Assembly: GCA_902775975.1 (NCBI GenBank)
Contig: CACYOC010000004.1
Span: forward strand, 1-64,000
Direction: 5' to 3'
DNA: 64,000 nt
Source of the DNA: an uncultured Bacteroidales bacterium
GTDB lineage: Bacteria; Bacteroidota; Bacteroidia; Bacteroidales; Bacteroidaceae
Part shown: positions 1-8,438 of the stretch, one piece after another
Position numbering within the stretch: position 1 is the stretch's first letter
Layout of the letters: each line of letters opens with the position of its first letter
Program-made: the position numbers and the translations under genes
Notes under the pieces: generated by a model
The model's database searches: none
Told to the model about the DNA's origin: nothing
Seen by the model: the letters and a program-made list of their open reading frames with translations, nothing else

Positions 1-93
1 AAGTTTGCAAGCAAACTTCATGCTGCCCCTCGACTTGCATGTGTTAAGCCTGTAGCTAGCGTTCATCCTGAGCCAGGATCAAACTCTACATTG
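1..93 (-). rRNA. rrs: 16S rRNA gene, 5' end only
   Basis: Read on the minus strand, the window begins inside a 16S rRNA gene that runs out of the left edge. The conserved start AGAGTTTGATCCTGGCTCAG is at about 68-87, followed by a Bacteroidota-type V1 region with a GCTTGC loop hairpin at the edge. The exact mature 5' end near 90-95 is estimated. A 10-bp inverted repeat (93-102 and 116-125) immediately upstream could be part of the processing stem. Only the first ~90 nt are present, so species assignment is not possible. Confidence 0.95.
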
Positions 94-398
94 TAAAATT
101 TTATATCTACGATAGAAAATTTTACAGCTTCCGTCGTCGCTCGGCAATCGAAAGCAAGCTTTCGTTGCACTCGCTCCTAGGAACCTTGTAAATTAACCAT
201 CGTTCTTTTCTCTGTCTCAGAACGCTCTATCCGGTAGTTTAAAAGCTTCATACCTTATATTATATAAGAATGACGGTTCGTTCAATTACCCAAGAGACAC
301 AAAGTCTCTCGCTTCTTGTACTACTTCTTTCTCTGTCTATGTAAGTCTTTCAAAGAACTCTTTCTTCAATGCTCAAGCGCTACTTTTAGCGCGAAAGC
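94..398 (-). other. rRNA operon leader (non-coding)
   Basis: This stretch lies between the inferred rRNA promoter and the 16S gene and holds no credible gene. It contains several hairpins: the inverted repeat 93-102/116-125, the palindrome CGAAAGCAAGCTTTCG at 149-164, and GCGCTA/TAGCGC at 377-392, the last being close to the predicted transcript start. Leader hairpins of this kind are usual for rRNA antitermination and processing; the specific role here is inferred. Confidence 0.7.
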
Positions 399-403
399 GG
401 ATG

Positions 404-435
404 CAAAGGTACAACAAATTTCCGAACCGCCAAAA
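404..435 (-). promoter_or_regulatory. rRNA operon promoter (Bacteroidota type)
   Basis: On the minus strand a -7 box TACCTTTG (404-411) is preceded by TTTTG (431-435) with exactly 19 bp between them, matching the Bacteroidetes sigma-ABfr consensus. The predicted start is about 396, giving a leader of about 300 nt ahead of 16S. Confidence 0.8.
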
Positions 436-460
436 CTTTTCCAGCTTTTTTTGAATGAAA

Positions 461-499
461 ATAAAAAAGTTTTCGCATTAATTGACAATGCGAAAACTT
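461..499 (-). terminator. Intrinsic terminator of the BI-1 gene
   Basis: A perfect 13-bp stem (467-479 and 487-499, 7-nt loop) is followed on the minus strand by a run of T residues (461-466 and beyond). It lies 30 bp after the stop codon of the BI-1-like gene and just upstream of the rRNA promoter, so it insulates the two transcripts. Confidence 0.85.
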
Positions 500-529
500 C
501 TACACCTTATTATATATAAAGGAGAGTCG

Positions 530-1249
530 TTAATCTCTTCTTCCAAAGATTCTCAGCAAATATATGAAGAGGTTGATGAAGTCGAGATAAAGGGTCAGGG
601 CACCAAGTAGTGCATACTTCTGCATACTCTCACTGGCATCGGGTGCCTGCAGCATCATCTGCTTAATCTTCTGGGAGTCCCAAGCTGTCAGACCTACAAA
701 GATAAGGACGCCAACGTAAGAGAGTATCAGGTCGAGACCCGAACTCTTAATGAAGAGATTGACAATGGTGGCAATGATGAGTCCTATAAGTGCCATAAAC
801 AGAATCTTACCCATAGAAGAGAGGTCTGTCTTGGTGGTATAGCCGACCAATGCCATAGCGCCAAAGGTTCCTGCAGTGATGAAGAAAACCGTGGCAATAG
901 ATGATGCGGTGTAAACGAGGAAGATGCTGGACAGCATAGCACCATTGATGACTGAATAGAGGATGAACAGTAGCGTTGCTGTAGTCAACGAGATGCGGTT
1001 GATGGCAGCAGAGACGCCAAAGACAAGTGCCAATTCAGCAATGACGAGTACCCACATGACGACAGGATTGCCATAAATCATCTGCAGGATTGCCGGTGAC
1101 GTAGCCACGCCATAGGCGGTAATACCAGTAATGACCAATGCCATCGTCATCCATACATAAACTTTACGCATCAGCACGGGGAATGCCGAACTGACGGCCC
1201 ACTGCCGCTCGTTGGCATATTCTTTCAATTCAAAATCTTGTGTGTTCAT
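530..1249 (-). CDS. Bax inhibitor-1/YccA family membrane protein
   Basis: This 239-residue polytopic membrane protein has about seven hydrophobic segments after a short charged N-terminus. The C-terminal stretch with ALTLYLDFINLFIYLLR is the hallmark of the BI-1/YccA/YbhL family (PF01027). Family members are inner-membrane proteins; some act as pH-sensitive calcium leak channels and YccA modulates FtsH, but the role in Bacteroidota is not established. The start at 1249 is the only one covering the first segment. The gene stands alone, with its own terminator (461-499) and a promoter shared back-to-back with the SGNH gene. Confidence 0.93.
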   Translation of the reverse strand: MNTQDFELKEYANERQWAVSSAFPVLMRKVYVWMTMALVITGITAYGVATSPAILQMIYGNPVVMWVLVIAELALVFGVSAAINRISLTTATLLFILYSVINGAMLSSIFLVYTASSIATVFFITAGTFGAMALVGYTTKTDLSSMGKILFMALIGLIIATIVNLFIKSSGLDLILSYVGVLIFVGLTAWDSQKIKQMMLQAPDASESMQKYALLGALTLYLDFINLFIYLLRIFGRRD

Positions 1250-1274
1250 ACTAAACTTTTTTAATTATACGCTG

Positions 1275-1302
1275 CAAAGTTACACATTTTTTCGTAACTT
1301 TG
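1275..1302. promoter_or_regulatory. Divergent -7 elements for BI-1 and SGNH genes
   Basis: Two identical -7 boxes TAACTTTG face away from each other: minus strand at 1275-1282 and plus strand at 1295-1302, only 12 bp apart. They sit 26 bp and 22 bp from the respective start codons. No clear TTTG -33 box is visible for either, and the two polymerase footprints would overlap, so the genes may be expressed in competition. Confidence 0.6.
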
Positions 1303-1324
1303 CACGCATCTAATCAATAATCTT

Positions 1325-2134
1325 ATGAAACAAAAACTATCATTAACACTCTGCTTCGTACTTTTTACGATTGTTATACAGGCTCAAACCGTGCCTTCCC
1401 ACCCTTGGGCACACAAGCGAGTAGCCTATTTCGGCGACAGCATTACCGACCCGAAGAACGACGGTTCGAAGCTGAAGTACTGGAACTTCCTACAAGACTG
1501 GCTAGACATCACTCCACTAGTATATGGAAAAAGCGGACGACAGTGGAACGATATTCCGCGTCAGACCGACATGCTACAGAAGGAGCATGGAGACTCAGTA
1601 GATGCCATCATCATTTTTGTGGGTACAAACGACTATAACAACGGAGTGCCTATCGGTGAATGGTATGAGGAAAAGGACGAACAGGTGGTATATGGACATG
1701 GGGAGCCCAAAAAGCCAGTGAACCGCAAGCGCCGTTATCCCAAGATGGACAAAGACACCTATTGTGGACGCATCAACATTGCTTTGGATAAAGTAAAGCG
1801 TATGTACCCCACCAAGCAAATAGTACTGCTGACTCCTATCCATCGTGCTCAATTCTATCGCAGCGAAACGAACTGGCAGATTACGGAAGACTACACCAAC
1901 CAGTGCGGGCTATATATCGAGGCATACATCAACGCTGTCAAGGAAGCTGGCAACGTCTGGGCAGTACCCGTCATCGACTTGAACAGCGCTTGCGGGTTAT
2001 ATCCGATGATGGATGAGCATGCACAGTATTTTCACGACAAAGATACTGATCGCCTGCACCCTAACGACAAAGGACATGAACGCATGGCCTTGACACTGAT
2101 GTATCAGTTGCAGGCACTACCGTGTACGTTTTAA
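1325..2134 (+). CDS. Secreted SGNH/GDSL hydrolase
   Basis: This 269-residue protein has a signal peptide (about 1-21) followed by an SGNH-hydrolase domain. Block I GDSIT places the nucleophile at Ser39, GTND supplies the oxyanion Asn, and the DRLHPND segment near the C-terminus gives the Asp and His of the triad. The family comprises esterases and lipases, many of which deacetylate carbohydrates in Bacteroidota. The actual substrate cannot be read from the sequence. An extra charged segment (about residues 118-145) lies between blocks. The gene stands alone and overlaps the convergent aminotransferase gene by four bases at the stop codons. Confidence 0.88.
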   Translation: MKQKLSLTLCFVLFTIVIQAQTVPSHPWAHKRVAYFGDSITDPKNDGSKLKYWNFLQDWLDITPLVYGKSGRQWNDIPRQTDMLQKEHGDSVDAIIIFVGTNDYNNGVPIGEWYEEKDEQVVYGHGEPKKPVNRKRRYPKMDKDTYCGRINIALDKVKRMYPTKQIVLLTPIHRAQFYRSETNWQITEDYTNQCGLYIEAYINAVKEAGNVWAVPVIDLNSACGLYPMMDEHAQYFHDKDTDRLHPNDKGHERMALTLMYQLQALPCTF

Positions 2135-3246
2135 CGGAAATTGTTGAGGAGGTCGGCGACGTAGGCGGCTTCCTGGTCGGTCATGGCCTGGTTGCAGGGC
2201 AGGGAGAGTTCCTCGCGGTGGATGCGCTCGGTGACGGGCAGCGACAGGGCTGGCCACTGGCCGCGGTAGCACCGCTGGCGGTGGGGCGGTATGGGGTAGT
2301 GAATCTGTGTCTCCACGCCGTGGGCCGCGAGGTAACGCTGCAGCTCGTCGCGGCGAGGGGTCAGGACGGGGAAGATATGCCATACCGAATCACGCTGACA
2401 CCGAGGAATGACGATATTAGGATGCTTTACCTTATTTATATATAAAGCAGCTATTTCCTTACGTTGCTGGTTCGCAGCATCTAAATCCTTCAATTTAGCA
2501 TCAAGGACGGCAGCTTGCAGTTCGTCGAGGCGCGAGTTGCGGCCAATGTAGTCGAAGACATACTTCTCAGAGCTGCCGTAGTTGGCGATGCTGCGGACGA
2601 CGGCCGCCAGACGGTCGTCGTTGGTAGTGACGGCCCCGGCGTCGCCAAAGGCGCCGAGGTTCTTGCCCGGGTAAAAGCTATGGGCGGCGGCGTCACCGAG
2701 AGAGCCGGTGAGTTTGGAATGAGGAATGAGAAATGAGGAATGAGAAATGAACCTGCATCCGTGCGCCTGGGCATTGTCCTCCAGCAGCAGCAGACCATGA
2801 CGGCGACAGATGTCCCCTACCCTGTCGGTATAAGCACAACGACCATAGAGATGAACAATCATCACAGCCCTTGTACGAGGGGTAATCGCTTGCTCGATGA
2901 GGGTGTCGTCTATCTGCAGCGTGTCGATGTCAGGCTCTACCAAGACGGGAGTGAGCCGATTCTCCGTGACGGCAAGAATCGTAGCAATGTAGGTATTGGC
3001 CGGCACGATGACCTCGTCGCCATCCTTCAGGCGACCCATCTCCTTGTAGGCTCGCAGCATCAGCGTCAAGGCGTCCAGTCCGTTGGCCACACCGATGCAA
3101 TGCCGCGTACCGATATAGCGGGCATAGTGCTGCTCGAAGCGGCGCGTGGCCTCGCCCCGCAAGTACCAGCCGGAGCGCAGCACCTCGTCGGCAGCATGCT
3201 CGTAGGGGCGGTTGATGGTATGCAAATCCAGATATTTGATATTCAT
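2131..3246 (-). CDS. DegT/DnrJ/EryC1/StrS sugar aminotransferase (FdtB/QdtB-like)
   Basis: This 371-residue PLP enzyme would transaminate a dTDP-3-keto-6-deoxyhexose to the 3-amino sugar. The DegT fold is recognisable from GVANGLDAL (53-61), VPANTYIAT (81-89), LLEDNAQAHG (154-163) and the PLP lysine K195 in FYPGKNLGA. It is the last gene of the rfbB/FdtA operon, which supports FdtB or QdtB function. An odd segment, residues 166-179 (ISHSSFLIPHS), replaces the usual short loop between EDNAQAHG and the TGSLGDAAA strand. It is encoded by a 14-bp repeat found elsewhere in the window. Whether the product is Fuc3N or Qui3N cannot be decided. Confidence 0.88.
   Translation of the reverse strand: MNIKYLDLHTINRPYEHAADEVLRSGWYLRGEATRRFEQHYARYIGTRHCIGVANGLDALTLMLRAYKEMGRLKDGDEVIVPANTYIATILAVTENRLTPVLVEPDIDTLQIDDTLIEQAITPRTRAVMIVHLYGRCAYTDRVGDICRRHGLLLLEDNAQAHGCRFISHSSFLIPHSKLTGSLGDAAAHSFYPGKNLGAFGDAGAVTTNDDRLAAVVRSIANYGSSEKYVFDYIGRNSRLDELQAAVLDAKLKDLDAANQQRKEIAALYINKVKHPNIVIPRCQRDSVWHIFPVLTPRRDELQRYLAAHGVETQIHYPIPPHRQRCYRGQWPALSLPVTERIHREELSLPCNQAMTDQEAAYVADLLNNFR
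2716..2750 (-). repeat. In-frame 14-bp repeat inside the aminotransferase gene
   Basis: On the coding strand the unit CATTCCTCATTTCT repeats about 2.5 times and is translated as SHSSFLIPHS. The same repeat in the same orientation relative to coding lies in the GH78 gene at 42331-42363. The reverse complement contains TGA in one frame, which would restrict the orientation tolerated in a gene. Confidence 0.8.
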
Positions 3247-3261
3247 AGCTCAAGAAGTCCG

Positions 3262-4209
3262 TTACCCCTCTAATTCCCACTCATAAATGTCATAGCAAAG
3301 ACCACGAGCCCCAAATCCCTCCTTCTGGAACACCAGCTGTTCGTTGAGTCCGCTGCCGTCGGGATGCTCCGTAGAGCGTCCGAAGTCGAAATAAGGATAG
3401 TCGGCATAGTCATGATGCATAATCTGTTCGTAGAGCAGATCCATCGCCCCCAGCTTTTTGCCCTCAGGAGTTGCCGAGCTGTACTGTGCATGCACGACCC
3501 TATCCGTATTATAGAGCACCACCCCACCCAGCACCTCGCCATTGCGGACAGCCTGATAGAGCACAATATTCTCGGGGAAGCGCTGACGGAGCAAACTGAT
3601 TTCCGGTAACGTATGAACAGGTTTGACACCATGCTTTGTCATCAGATTGTCAGCCAGCACCTGCCAGAAAGCAGCATAATCATCAGAGCGTTCGACCGTC
3701 AGTCCGGCTTCGATGGCCCGCCGGACACCCCTGCGCCTCACGCGCTCCCAGCGCAGTCCCTCGTGCAGGAAGATACAGGTAGAATAGTCGCGGGCCACCA
3801 TGCGTGCCCGACAGACATGATAGAGCGCATACAGGTCTTCCTCTGCCGGCAAGTGATGGTAAATCCAGGGAATACACTTGTAGAATACCCGCCGGCATCC
3901 TTGCTGGAGCAGATAGCCGTTCAGCTCCCTGAAGAGCTCCAACGTCTGCACCACCGTCAGCCGCGCGCTCATCAGCAGCCCCCCATAGGTCAGTCCACGA
4001 TGCGTACAGTAGGTATCGCCAGCGATGTGGCCCGGCAGCACCGCCAACAGCCGTCCGTCACGGTAGAACAACAAGGAGTGGTCAGCAAAGCGGTCGCTGT
4101 GATAGTCCATGTAGTTACGGTCAAAGAGAAACGTCCCGTTTTTGGACGTTCTCACAAAGTCGTTCCACACGACAGCCAACTCTGGCGTATATCGTTTTAT
4201 TTCAAACAT
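3262..4209 (-). CDS. FemAB/GNAT-like acyltransferase of the amino-sugar operon
   Basis: This 315-residue protein has no signal or membrane segment. The C-terminal half (about 190-310) has the GNAT-like pattern of FemAB-type proteins (Acetyltransf_6 group), with the motif FDFGRSTEHPDGSGLNE near the end. Its position between the ketoisomerase and aminotransferase genes suggests it N-acylates the 3-amino sugar or transfers a residue onto an envelope sugar. It is not the hexapeptide-repeat type (FdtC/QdtC) usually found in this pathway. It overlaps the ketoisomerase gene by 13 bp and ends 15 bp before the aminotransferase start, so it is within an operon. The family assignment is fair; the substrate is inference. 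Confidence 0.65.
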   Translation of the reverse strand: MFEIKRYTPELAVVWNDFVRTSKNGTFLFDRNYMDYHSDRFADHSLLFYRDGRLLAVLPGHIAGDTYCTHRGLTYGGLLMSARLTVVQTLELFRELNGYLLQQGCRRVFYKCIPWIYHHLPAEEDLYALYHVCRARMVARDYSTCIFLHEGLRWERVRRRGVRRAIEAGLTVERSDDYAAFWQVLADNLMTKHGVKPVHTLPEISLLRQRFPENIVLYQAVRNGEVLGGVVLYNTDRVVHAQYSSATPEGKKLGAMDLLYEQIMHHDYADYPYFDFGRSTEHPDGSGLNEQLVFQKEGFGARGLCYDIYEWELEG

Positions 4210-4601
4210 TCCACGTATTTTAGGAATTCGTCATAGTCGTAGATGTAATCCTCCTCTTCATAGTGCTCAGAAGCCAGCACGAGACACACCGCCCCACTGG
4301 AGAAATCGTCGAGTGTGCGCCACGTATTCGTCTCGATGACCAATCCCTGCCAAGGATGGTTCAGCAGGATGGTCTCCCGTTCCCGTCCATTGTCAAGGGT
4401 CACGTGGAACGAGCCACTGACAGCTATCAGCACCTGTCGCAGCCGTTTGTGAGCATGTCCGCCACGTCCCATTCCCCCGGGGACGTCATAGACCCAGTAG
4501 GCCCGTTTGATGTCGAAGGGCACCAGGCTGTCCCCCTCGGCCACCGTCAGGTTGCCGCGGGGGTCCATGATCTTAGGTAAATCAATGATACGTCCTATCA
4601 T
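4197..4601 (-). CDS. dTDP-4-oxo-6-deoxyglucose 3,4-ketoisomerase (FdtA/QdtA, WxcM-like cupin)
   Basis: This small cupin isomerises the 4-keto product of RfbB to the 3-keto sugar used by the aminotransferase. Motifs are IIDLPKIMDPRGNLTVAE at the N-terminus and the RGGHAHKRLRQ cupin histidine segment. The reading frame is open up to 4697, but that N-terminus lies within rfbB and is a meaningless Thr/Arg stretch. The family begins directly before the IIDLPKI motif, so I chose the ATG at 4601 (134 residues). An ATG at 4652, just past the rfbB stop, is the alternative. FdtA (galacto product) and QdtA (gluco product) cannot be told apart by eye. Confidence 0.87.
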   Translation of the reverse strand: MIGRIIDLPKIMDPRGNLTVAEGDSLVPFDIKRAYWVYDVPGGMGRGGHAHKRLRQVLIAVSGSFHVTLDNGRERETILLNHPWQGLVIETNTWRTLDDFSSGAVCLVLASEHYEEEDYIYDYDEFLKYVECLK

Positions 4602-4653
4602 TTCTTCATATAGCGGGTTGTGGCTGAGGCGGAGCCTCAGCATACGGGACATG

Positions 4654-5787
4654 TTAGCGGTTCTGGTACATGTTGTCGTAGTACTTCTGGTAGTCACCCG
4701 AAGTCACGTTGTCGAGCCACTCCTGATTGTCAAGATACCAGCGTACCGTCTTCTCGATACCTTCCTCGAACTGGAGGGAAGGTTCCCAGCCCAGCTCGCG
4801 CTGCAACTTCGAAGAGTCGATGGCATAACGCAAGTCGTGACCGGCACGGTCGGTAACGAAAGTGATAAGATCCATATCCTCTCCTTCCTTGCGACCCAGC
4901 AGACGGTCAACAGTTTTGATGACCACCTTGATGATGTCGATATTCTTCCACTCATTGAAACCGCCAATGTTGTACGTATCGGCAATCTTTCCCTCATGGA
5001 AAATCAAATCGATAGCACGTGCATGGTCTTCAACAAACAGCCAGTCGCGGACATTCTCGCCCTTGCCATATACAGGCAGCGGTTTGCGATGACGAATGTT
5101 GTTGATGAACAGTGGAATCAGTTTCTCTGGGAACTGATAAGGACCGTAGTTGTTCGAGCAGTTGGTGACAACGACGGGCATACCATAGGTATCGTGGAAA
5201 GCTCGCACAAAGTGATCACTGCTTGCTTTCGAGGCACTATACGGTGAGTGAGGGTTATACTTTGTTGTCTCCAAGAAGAACTTATCACCGTATGCCAGGT
5301 GATGCTCTGCAGAAGAAGCTGTCGTGGTAAAGGGAGGCTCAATACCTTCTGGATGAGTCAGTTCCAAAGCACCATAGACCTCGTCGGTAGAGATGTGGTA
5401 GAAGCGTTTGCCTTCATATTTCTCAGGCAGAGATTCCCAGTATAACTTTGCTGCCTGAAGCAACGAAAGAGTACCCATCACGTTTGTCTGTGCAAAGGTG
5501 AAAGGATCCTTGATGCTACGATCCACATGGCTCTCAGCAGCCAAATGAATAATGCCATCGACTTTCTTTTCCTGCATCAGCTTGTAAAAGGCATCGAAGT
5601 CGCAGATATCCATCTTCACGAACTCGTAGTTCGGCTTATCCTCGACATCCTTCAGGTTTGCCAAATTGCCTGCATACGTCAACTTGTCGAGGTTGATGAT
5701 GTGATACTCGGGATACTTGTTCACGAAAAGGCGCACCACATGACTTCCAATGAAACCTGCGCCACCAGTAATTACAATTGTCTTCAT
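4654..5787 (-). CDS. rfbB: dTDP-glucose 4,6-dehydratase
   Basis: This 377-residue short-chain dehydrogenase/reductase converts dTDP-glucose to dTDP-4-keto-6-deoxyglucose in the cytosol, the first committed step of dTDP-deoxyhexose synthesis. It carries the NAD-binding GGAGFIGSH at residues 8-16, the STDEVYG motif, and the catalytic YSASK. Length and motifs are complete. It is the first gene of a tight minus-strand operon with the FdtA-like, FemAB-like and DegT genes. No rfbA, rfbC or rfbD follows, consistent with diversion to an amino sugar instead of rhamnose. Confidence 0.95.
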   Translation of the reverse strand: MKTIVITGGAGFIGSHVVRLFVNKYPEYHIINLDKLTYAGNLANLKDVEDKPNYEFVKMDICDFDAFYKLMQEKKVDGIIHLAAESHVDRSIKDPFTFAQTNVMGTLSLLQAAKLYWESLPEKYEGKRFYHISTDEVYGALELTHPEGIEPPFTTTASSAEHHLAYGDKFFLETTKYNPHSPYSASKASSDHFVRAFHDTYGMPVVVTNCSNNYGPYQFPEKLIPLFINNIRHRKPLPVYGKGENVRDWLFVEDHARAIDLIFHEGKIADTYNIGGFNEWKNIDIIKVVIKTVDRLLGRKEGEDMDLITFVTDRAGHDLRYAIDSSKLQRELGWEPSLQFEEGIEKTVRWYLDNQEWLDNVTSGDYQKYYDNMYQNR

Positions 5788-5813
5788 ATATAATTGATTT
5801 TCTATGTTCTTAA

Positions 5814-6305
5814 TTATCTTCCTAATGTTATAACTTCACAATCGCCGAATTTATTGCCTTCGATGGTCAATCTTATTAGCGTACGCTCCTTATGCCAACC
5901 CTGCAGCCCCGCTGCACCCGGGTTGATGTGCAACAGATTCAAGGTCTTGTCGAACTTCACTTTCAGGATATGCGAATGTCCGGCAATGAACAACTGAGGC
6001 GGCGAAGCATAGATCTGTCCGCGAATGCTGTAGTCGTAATTGCCAGGATAGCCGCCTATGTGCTTCATCAGAACGTCAACATCCTCACACTTCCAACGCA
6101 GGATTTCAGGGTACATCAACCTCAAGTCACCTCCGTCGCAATTGCCACAGACGGCCCTTAACGGACGAAAAGCTGCCAGTTTTTCGGCAACTTCCAAGGA
6201 GCCAATATCTCCAGCATGCCATATCTCGTCGCAGGGTTCAAAGTAGTGCAGATACTTCTCGTCCCAATAGCTATGAGTATCGCTAATAATACCAATTCTC
6301 TTCAT
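5814..6305 (-). CDS. YfcE/MJ0936-type metallophosphoesterase
   Basis: This 163-residue protein has the calcineurin-like metal-site motifs in order: SDTH (8-11), HAGDIGS, GNCD and GHSH. The small size and the closing LLHINPGA segment match the YfcE/MJ0936 family of di-metal phosphodiesterases; the physiological substrate is unknown. The start overlaps the end of the next upstream minus-strand gene by four bases, so the two are co-transcribed and probably coupled. No signal peptide, hence cytosolic. Confidence 0.9.
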   Translation of the reverse strand: MKRIGIISDTHSYWDEKYLHYFEPCDEIWHAGDIGSLEVAEKLAAFRPLRAVCGNCDGGDLRLMYPEILRWKCEDVDVLMKHIGGYPGNYDYSIRGQIYASPPQLFIAGHSHILKVKFDKTLNLLHINPGAAGLQGWHKERTLIRLTIEGNKFGDCEVITLGR

Positions 6306-6925
6306 AGTCCGAAGCGTTTACGAATAAAACCAGTTATCAGTTTCTCAGTTTCCGAGACTCCCAAAACACTGGAATTAACGCAAAGATCATAGCTCTCTGC
6401 AACTCCCCATTTCTTTCCTGTAAAGAAGTTATAGTACGAGGCGCGACGCCCCTCTGCTTCCAAAATCATACGCTTGGCCTCTTGAGGTGTCACATCCTTG
6501 CATGCTAAGATCTTTTCAATTCGATCGCGAATTGAAGCCGATATGAAGACAGACACCACGTTAGGCATATCCCTCAGAATGTAGTCAGCGCAGCGCCCCA
6601 CAAACACGCAGTTGCCCTCTGCTGCTGCCTTACGAATAGCATCACTCTGAAACTGGAACAAGCTCTCCTGCGAGATCTTTGAGTGATAAATGCCTCCACT
6701 CAAGTAGGTTGTCTGAAGGCTGAAGAGAGACTTCAGAAAGCCTTTCCGCTCATCGTACTCTTCAAACACTTTCTCGGCAAAGCCACTTTCTTTAGCTGCA
6801 AGGTTCAGAAGTTCTTTGTCGTAATACTTGGCATTAAAGTCCTTTGCCAGCATGCGAGCAATCTCATGTCCGCCACTTCCTTGTTGACGACCAATACAGA
6901 TAATGATATGTTGATTACTTTCCAT
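6302..6925 (-). CDS. Cytidylate kinase-like family protein
   Basis: This 207-residue P-loop protein opens with IIICIGRQQGSGGHEIARMLA-type sequence (Walker A at about 12-20). It belongs to the cytidylate kinase-like family common in Bacteroidota and Firmicutes (AAA_26 group), distinct from canonical Cmk. The family is predicted to phosphorylate a nucleotide or related small molecule, without a confirmed substrate. A second conserved block with FVGRCADYIL lies in the middle. It overlaps the phosphoesterase gene by four bases. Confidence 0.8.
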   Translation of the reverse strand: MESNQHIIICIGRQQGSGGHEIARMLAKDFNAKYYDKELLNLAAKESGFAEKVFEEYDERKGFLKSLFSLQTTYLSGGIYHSKISQESLFQFQSDAIRKAAAEGNCVFVGRCADYILRDMPNVVSVFISASIRDRIEKILACKDVTPQEAKRMILEAEGRRASYYNFFTGKKWGVAESYDLCVNSSVLGVSETEKLITGFIRKRFGL

Positions 6926-6955
6926 ATTATGTCTAACTATAAACTTCTCCTACGT

Positions 6956-8305
6956 TTATCTAACTACTTTTATCTTTTTCATATAGTTCATCAGCACCAC
7001 TATTGTCATCAAGAACGACACGAAGTCACTCGCCGGCATGGAGTACCAGACGCCATCCAACCCCCAAAGTAACGGGAACAGATAGGCCATTGGGAGTAAC
7101 ACAAGCAGTTGACGCGACAATGACAGGAAAATGCTGATGTTCACCTTACCTATACACTGAAAGAAATTGGTGATGACTGCTTGGGAGCCTACCACAAAGA
7201 ACACCAGCATATCCAGTTTAATACCTCTTGCAGACAAAGAAATCAGTTCTGCGTCTGTACTAAAGATACGAGCTATCTTCTCCGGGAATAGCATAGACAA
7301 GCCCCACCCCGCCAGCAGAATACCTGTTGCAACGGCTATAGACAGCCACAAGCAACGGAACATGCGGTCATACCTTTCTGCGCCGAAATTATATCCTACA
7401 ATGGGTTGCATGCCTTGGTTCATACCCATGACGAACATAAAGAACATCATAACTACCGAGTTTGCGATGGAATAGGCCCCGACAGCCATGTCGCCGCCAT
7501 AGCGTACAAACTGATTGTTCATGGCAATCACAATGACGCATGCCGTGGCATTCATCAAAAACGGTGAGATGCCAATTGCTATAATATTGCGCACCAAGTC
7601 TCCTTTCAGTTTATAGATGCCACGTTTTAGATGCAGTATTTCCCTTTTGTCGGTAAACAGCCACATCTGCCAACAAAGAGCTAACGACTGCGAAGTGACG
7701 GTAGCCAAAGCCGCTCCCCTGATGCCCCAGCGAAACCACCACACAAAAGCTATGACTAACACAATGTTGCACCCCACAGTAAAAAGCGTGGCATACATGG
7801 CATGTTTTGGCTTTCCTGCAGCACGTAATACAGCATTCATGCCAAAGTACATGTGGGTTATCATATTACCCAAAAGAATAATTTGCATGAACTCACGAGC
7901 ATAAGGCAAAGTCACGTCGCTGGCACCAAAGAAGTGCAGGATAGGATCTAAGAAAACCAAACAGACCACCATGAATGTAAATCCAATGATGAGATTCAGC
8001 GTCACGGTATTACCCAAAAGATATTCAGCTCGTTTATAATCGCGCTGCCCTAACTTCACCGAAATACAGGTTGAAGCACCGATGCCCACAGCTGCTCCGA
8101 AGGCTGCGCTCAAGTTCATAAAGGGGAAGGTAATACCCAAGCCTGCGATAGCCTCTGGTCCAACAATCTGTCCGATAAAGGCACGGTCAATGATATTGTA
8201 GAGACTGGAAGCTGTCATAGCGACAATCGCCGGTAGAGCATACTGCATCAGCAATTGCCCGACAGGCTTTGTTCCCAGTTCCAGTGTCGCTTGTTTGTTG
8301 TCCAT
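6956..8305 (-). CDS. MATE family efflux transporter
   Basis: This is a polytopic inner-membrane antiporter of about 449 residues with 12 hydrophobic segments and internal two-fold repetition. Family features include PAIVAMTASSLYNIIDRAFIG in helix 1-2 and the mirrored MGMNQGMQPIVGYNFGA in the second half. It exports drugs or metabolites using a cation gradient; the substrate is not predictable. The frame is open to 8440, but a promoter lies at 8322-8353. The ATG at 8305 (MDNKQATLELG), about 10 nt downstream of the predicted transcript start, is therefore the start. Confidence 0.92.
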   Translation of the reverse strand: MDNKQATLELGTKPVGQLLMQYALPAIVAMTASSLYNIIDRAFIGQIVGPEAIAGLGITFPFMNLSAAFGAAVGIGASTCISVKLGQRDYKRAEYLLGNTVTLNLIIGFTFMVVCLVFLDPILHFFGASDVTLPYAREFMQIILLGNMITHMYFGMNAVLRAAGKPKHAMYATLFTVGCNIVLVIAFVWWFRWGIRGAALATVTSQSLALCWQMWLFTDKREILHLKRGIYKLKGDLVRNIIAIGISPFLMNATACVIVIAMNNQFVRYGGDMAVGAYSIANSVVMMFFMFVMGMNQGMQPIVGYNFGAERYDRMFRCLWLSIAVATGILLAGWGLSMLFPEKIARIFSTDAELISLSARGIKLDMLVFFVVGSQAVITNFFQCIGKVNISIFLSLSRQLLVLLPMAYLFPLLWGLDGVWYSMPASDFVSFLMTIVVLMNYMKKIKVVR

Positions 8306-8321
8306 ATATATAAATAATGTG

Positions 8322-8353
8322 CAAAGGTAACATTTCTTATGCACTTTACCAAA
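8322..8353 (-). promoter_or_regulatory. Promoter of the MATE gene
   Basis: On the minus strand the -7 box TACCTTTG (8322-8329) is preceded by TTTG (8350-8353) at 20 bp. It fixes the MATE start codon at 8305 with a leader of roughly ten bases. Confidence 0.75.
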
Positions 8354-8394
8354 TCTTTTAGATATTATTATGATAGAAATTAGAGAAAAAATTG

Positions 8395-8402
8395 TAACTT
8401 TG
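8395..8402 (+). promoter_or_regulatory. -7 element of the subtilase gene
   Basis: TAACTTTG on the plus strand lies 37 bp before the ATG at 8439 and downstream of the earlier in-frame ATG at 8370, so it rules out the longer start. No convincing TTTG is seen at the right distance upstream. Confidence 0.6.
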
Positions 8403-8438
8403 CACCCGATTTTCATTCTCATAACCGAACATTCCGAC

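Noticed and set aside
316..519. 67-residue open frame upstream of 16S
   Set aside because: It runs antisense through the rRNA promoter, leader and the BI-1 terminator; sequence is low-complexity and lacks a family pattern.
4602..4697. Longer start for the FdtA-like gene
   Set aside because: The Thr/Arg-rich N-terminus overlaps rfbB coding sequence and is absent from the family.
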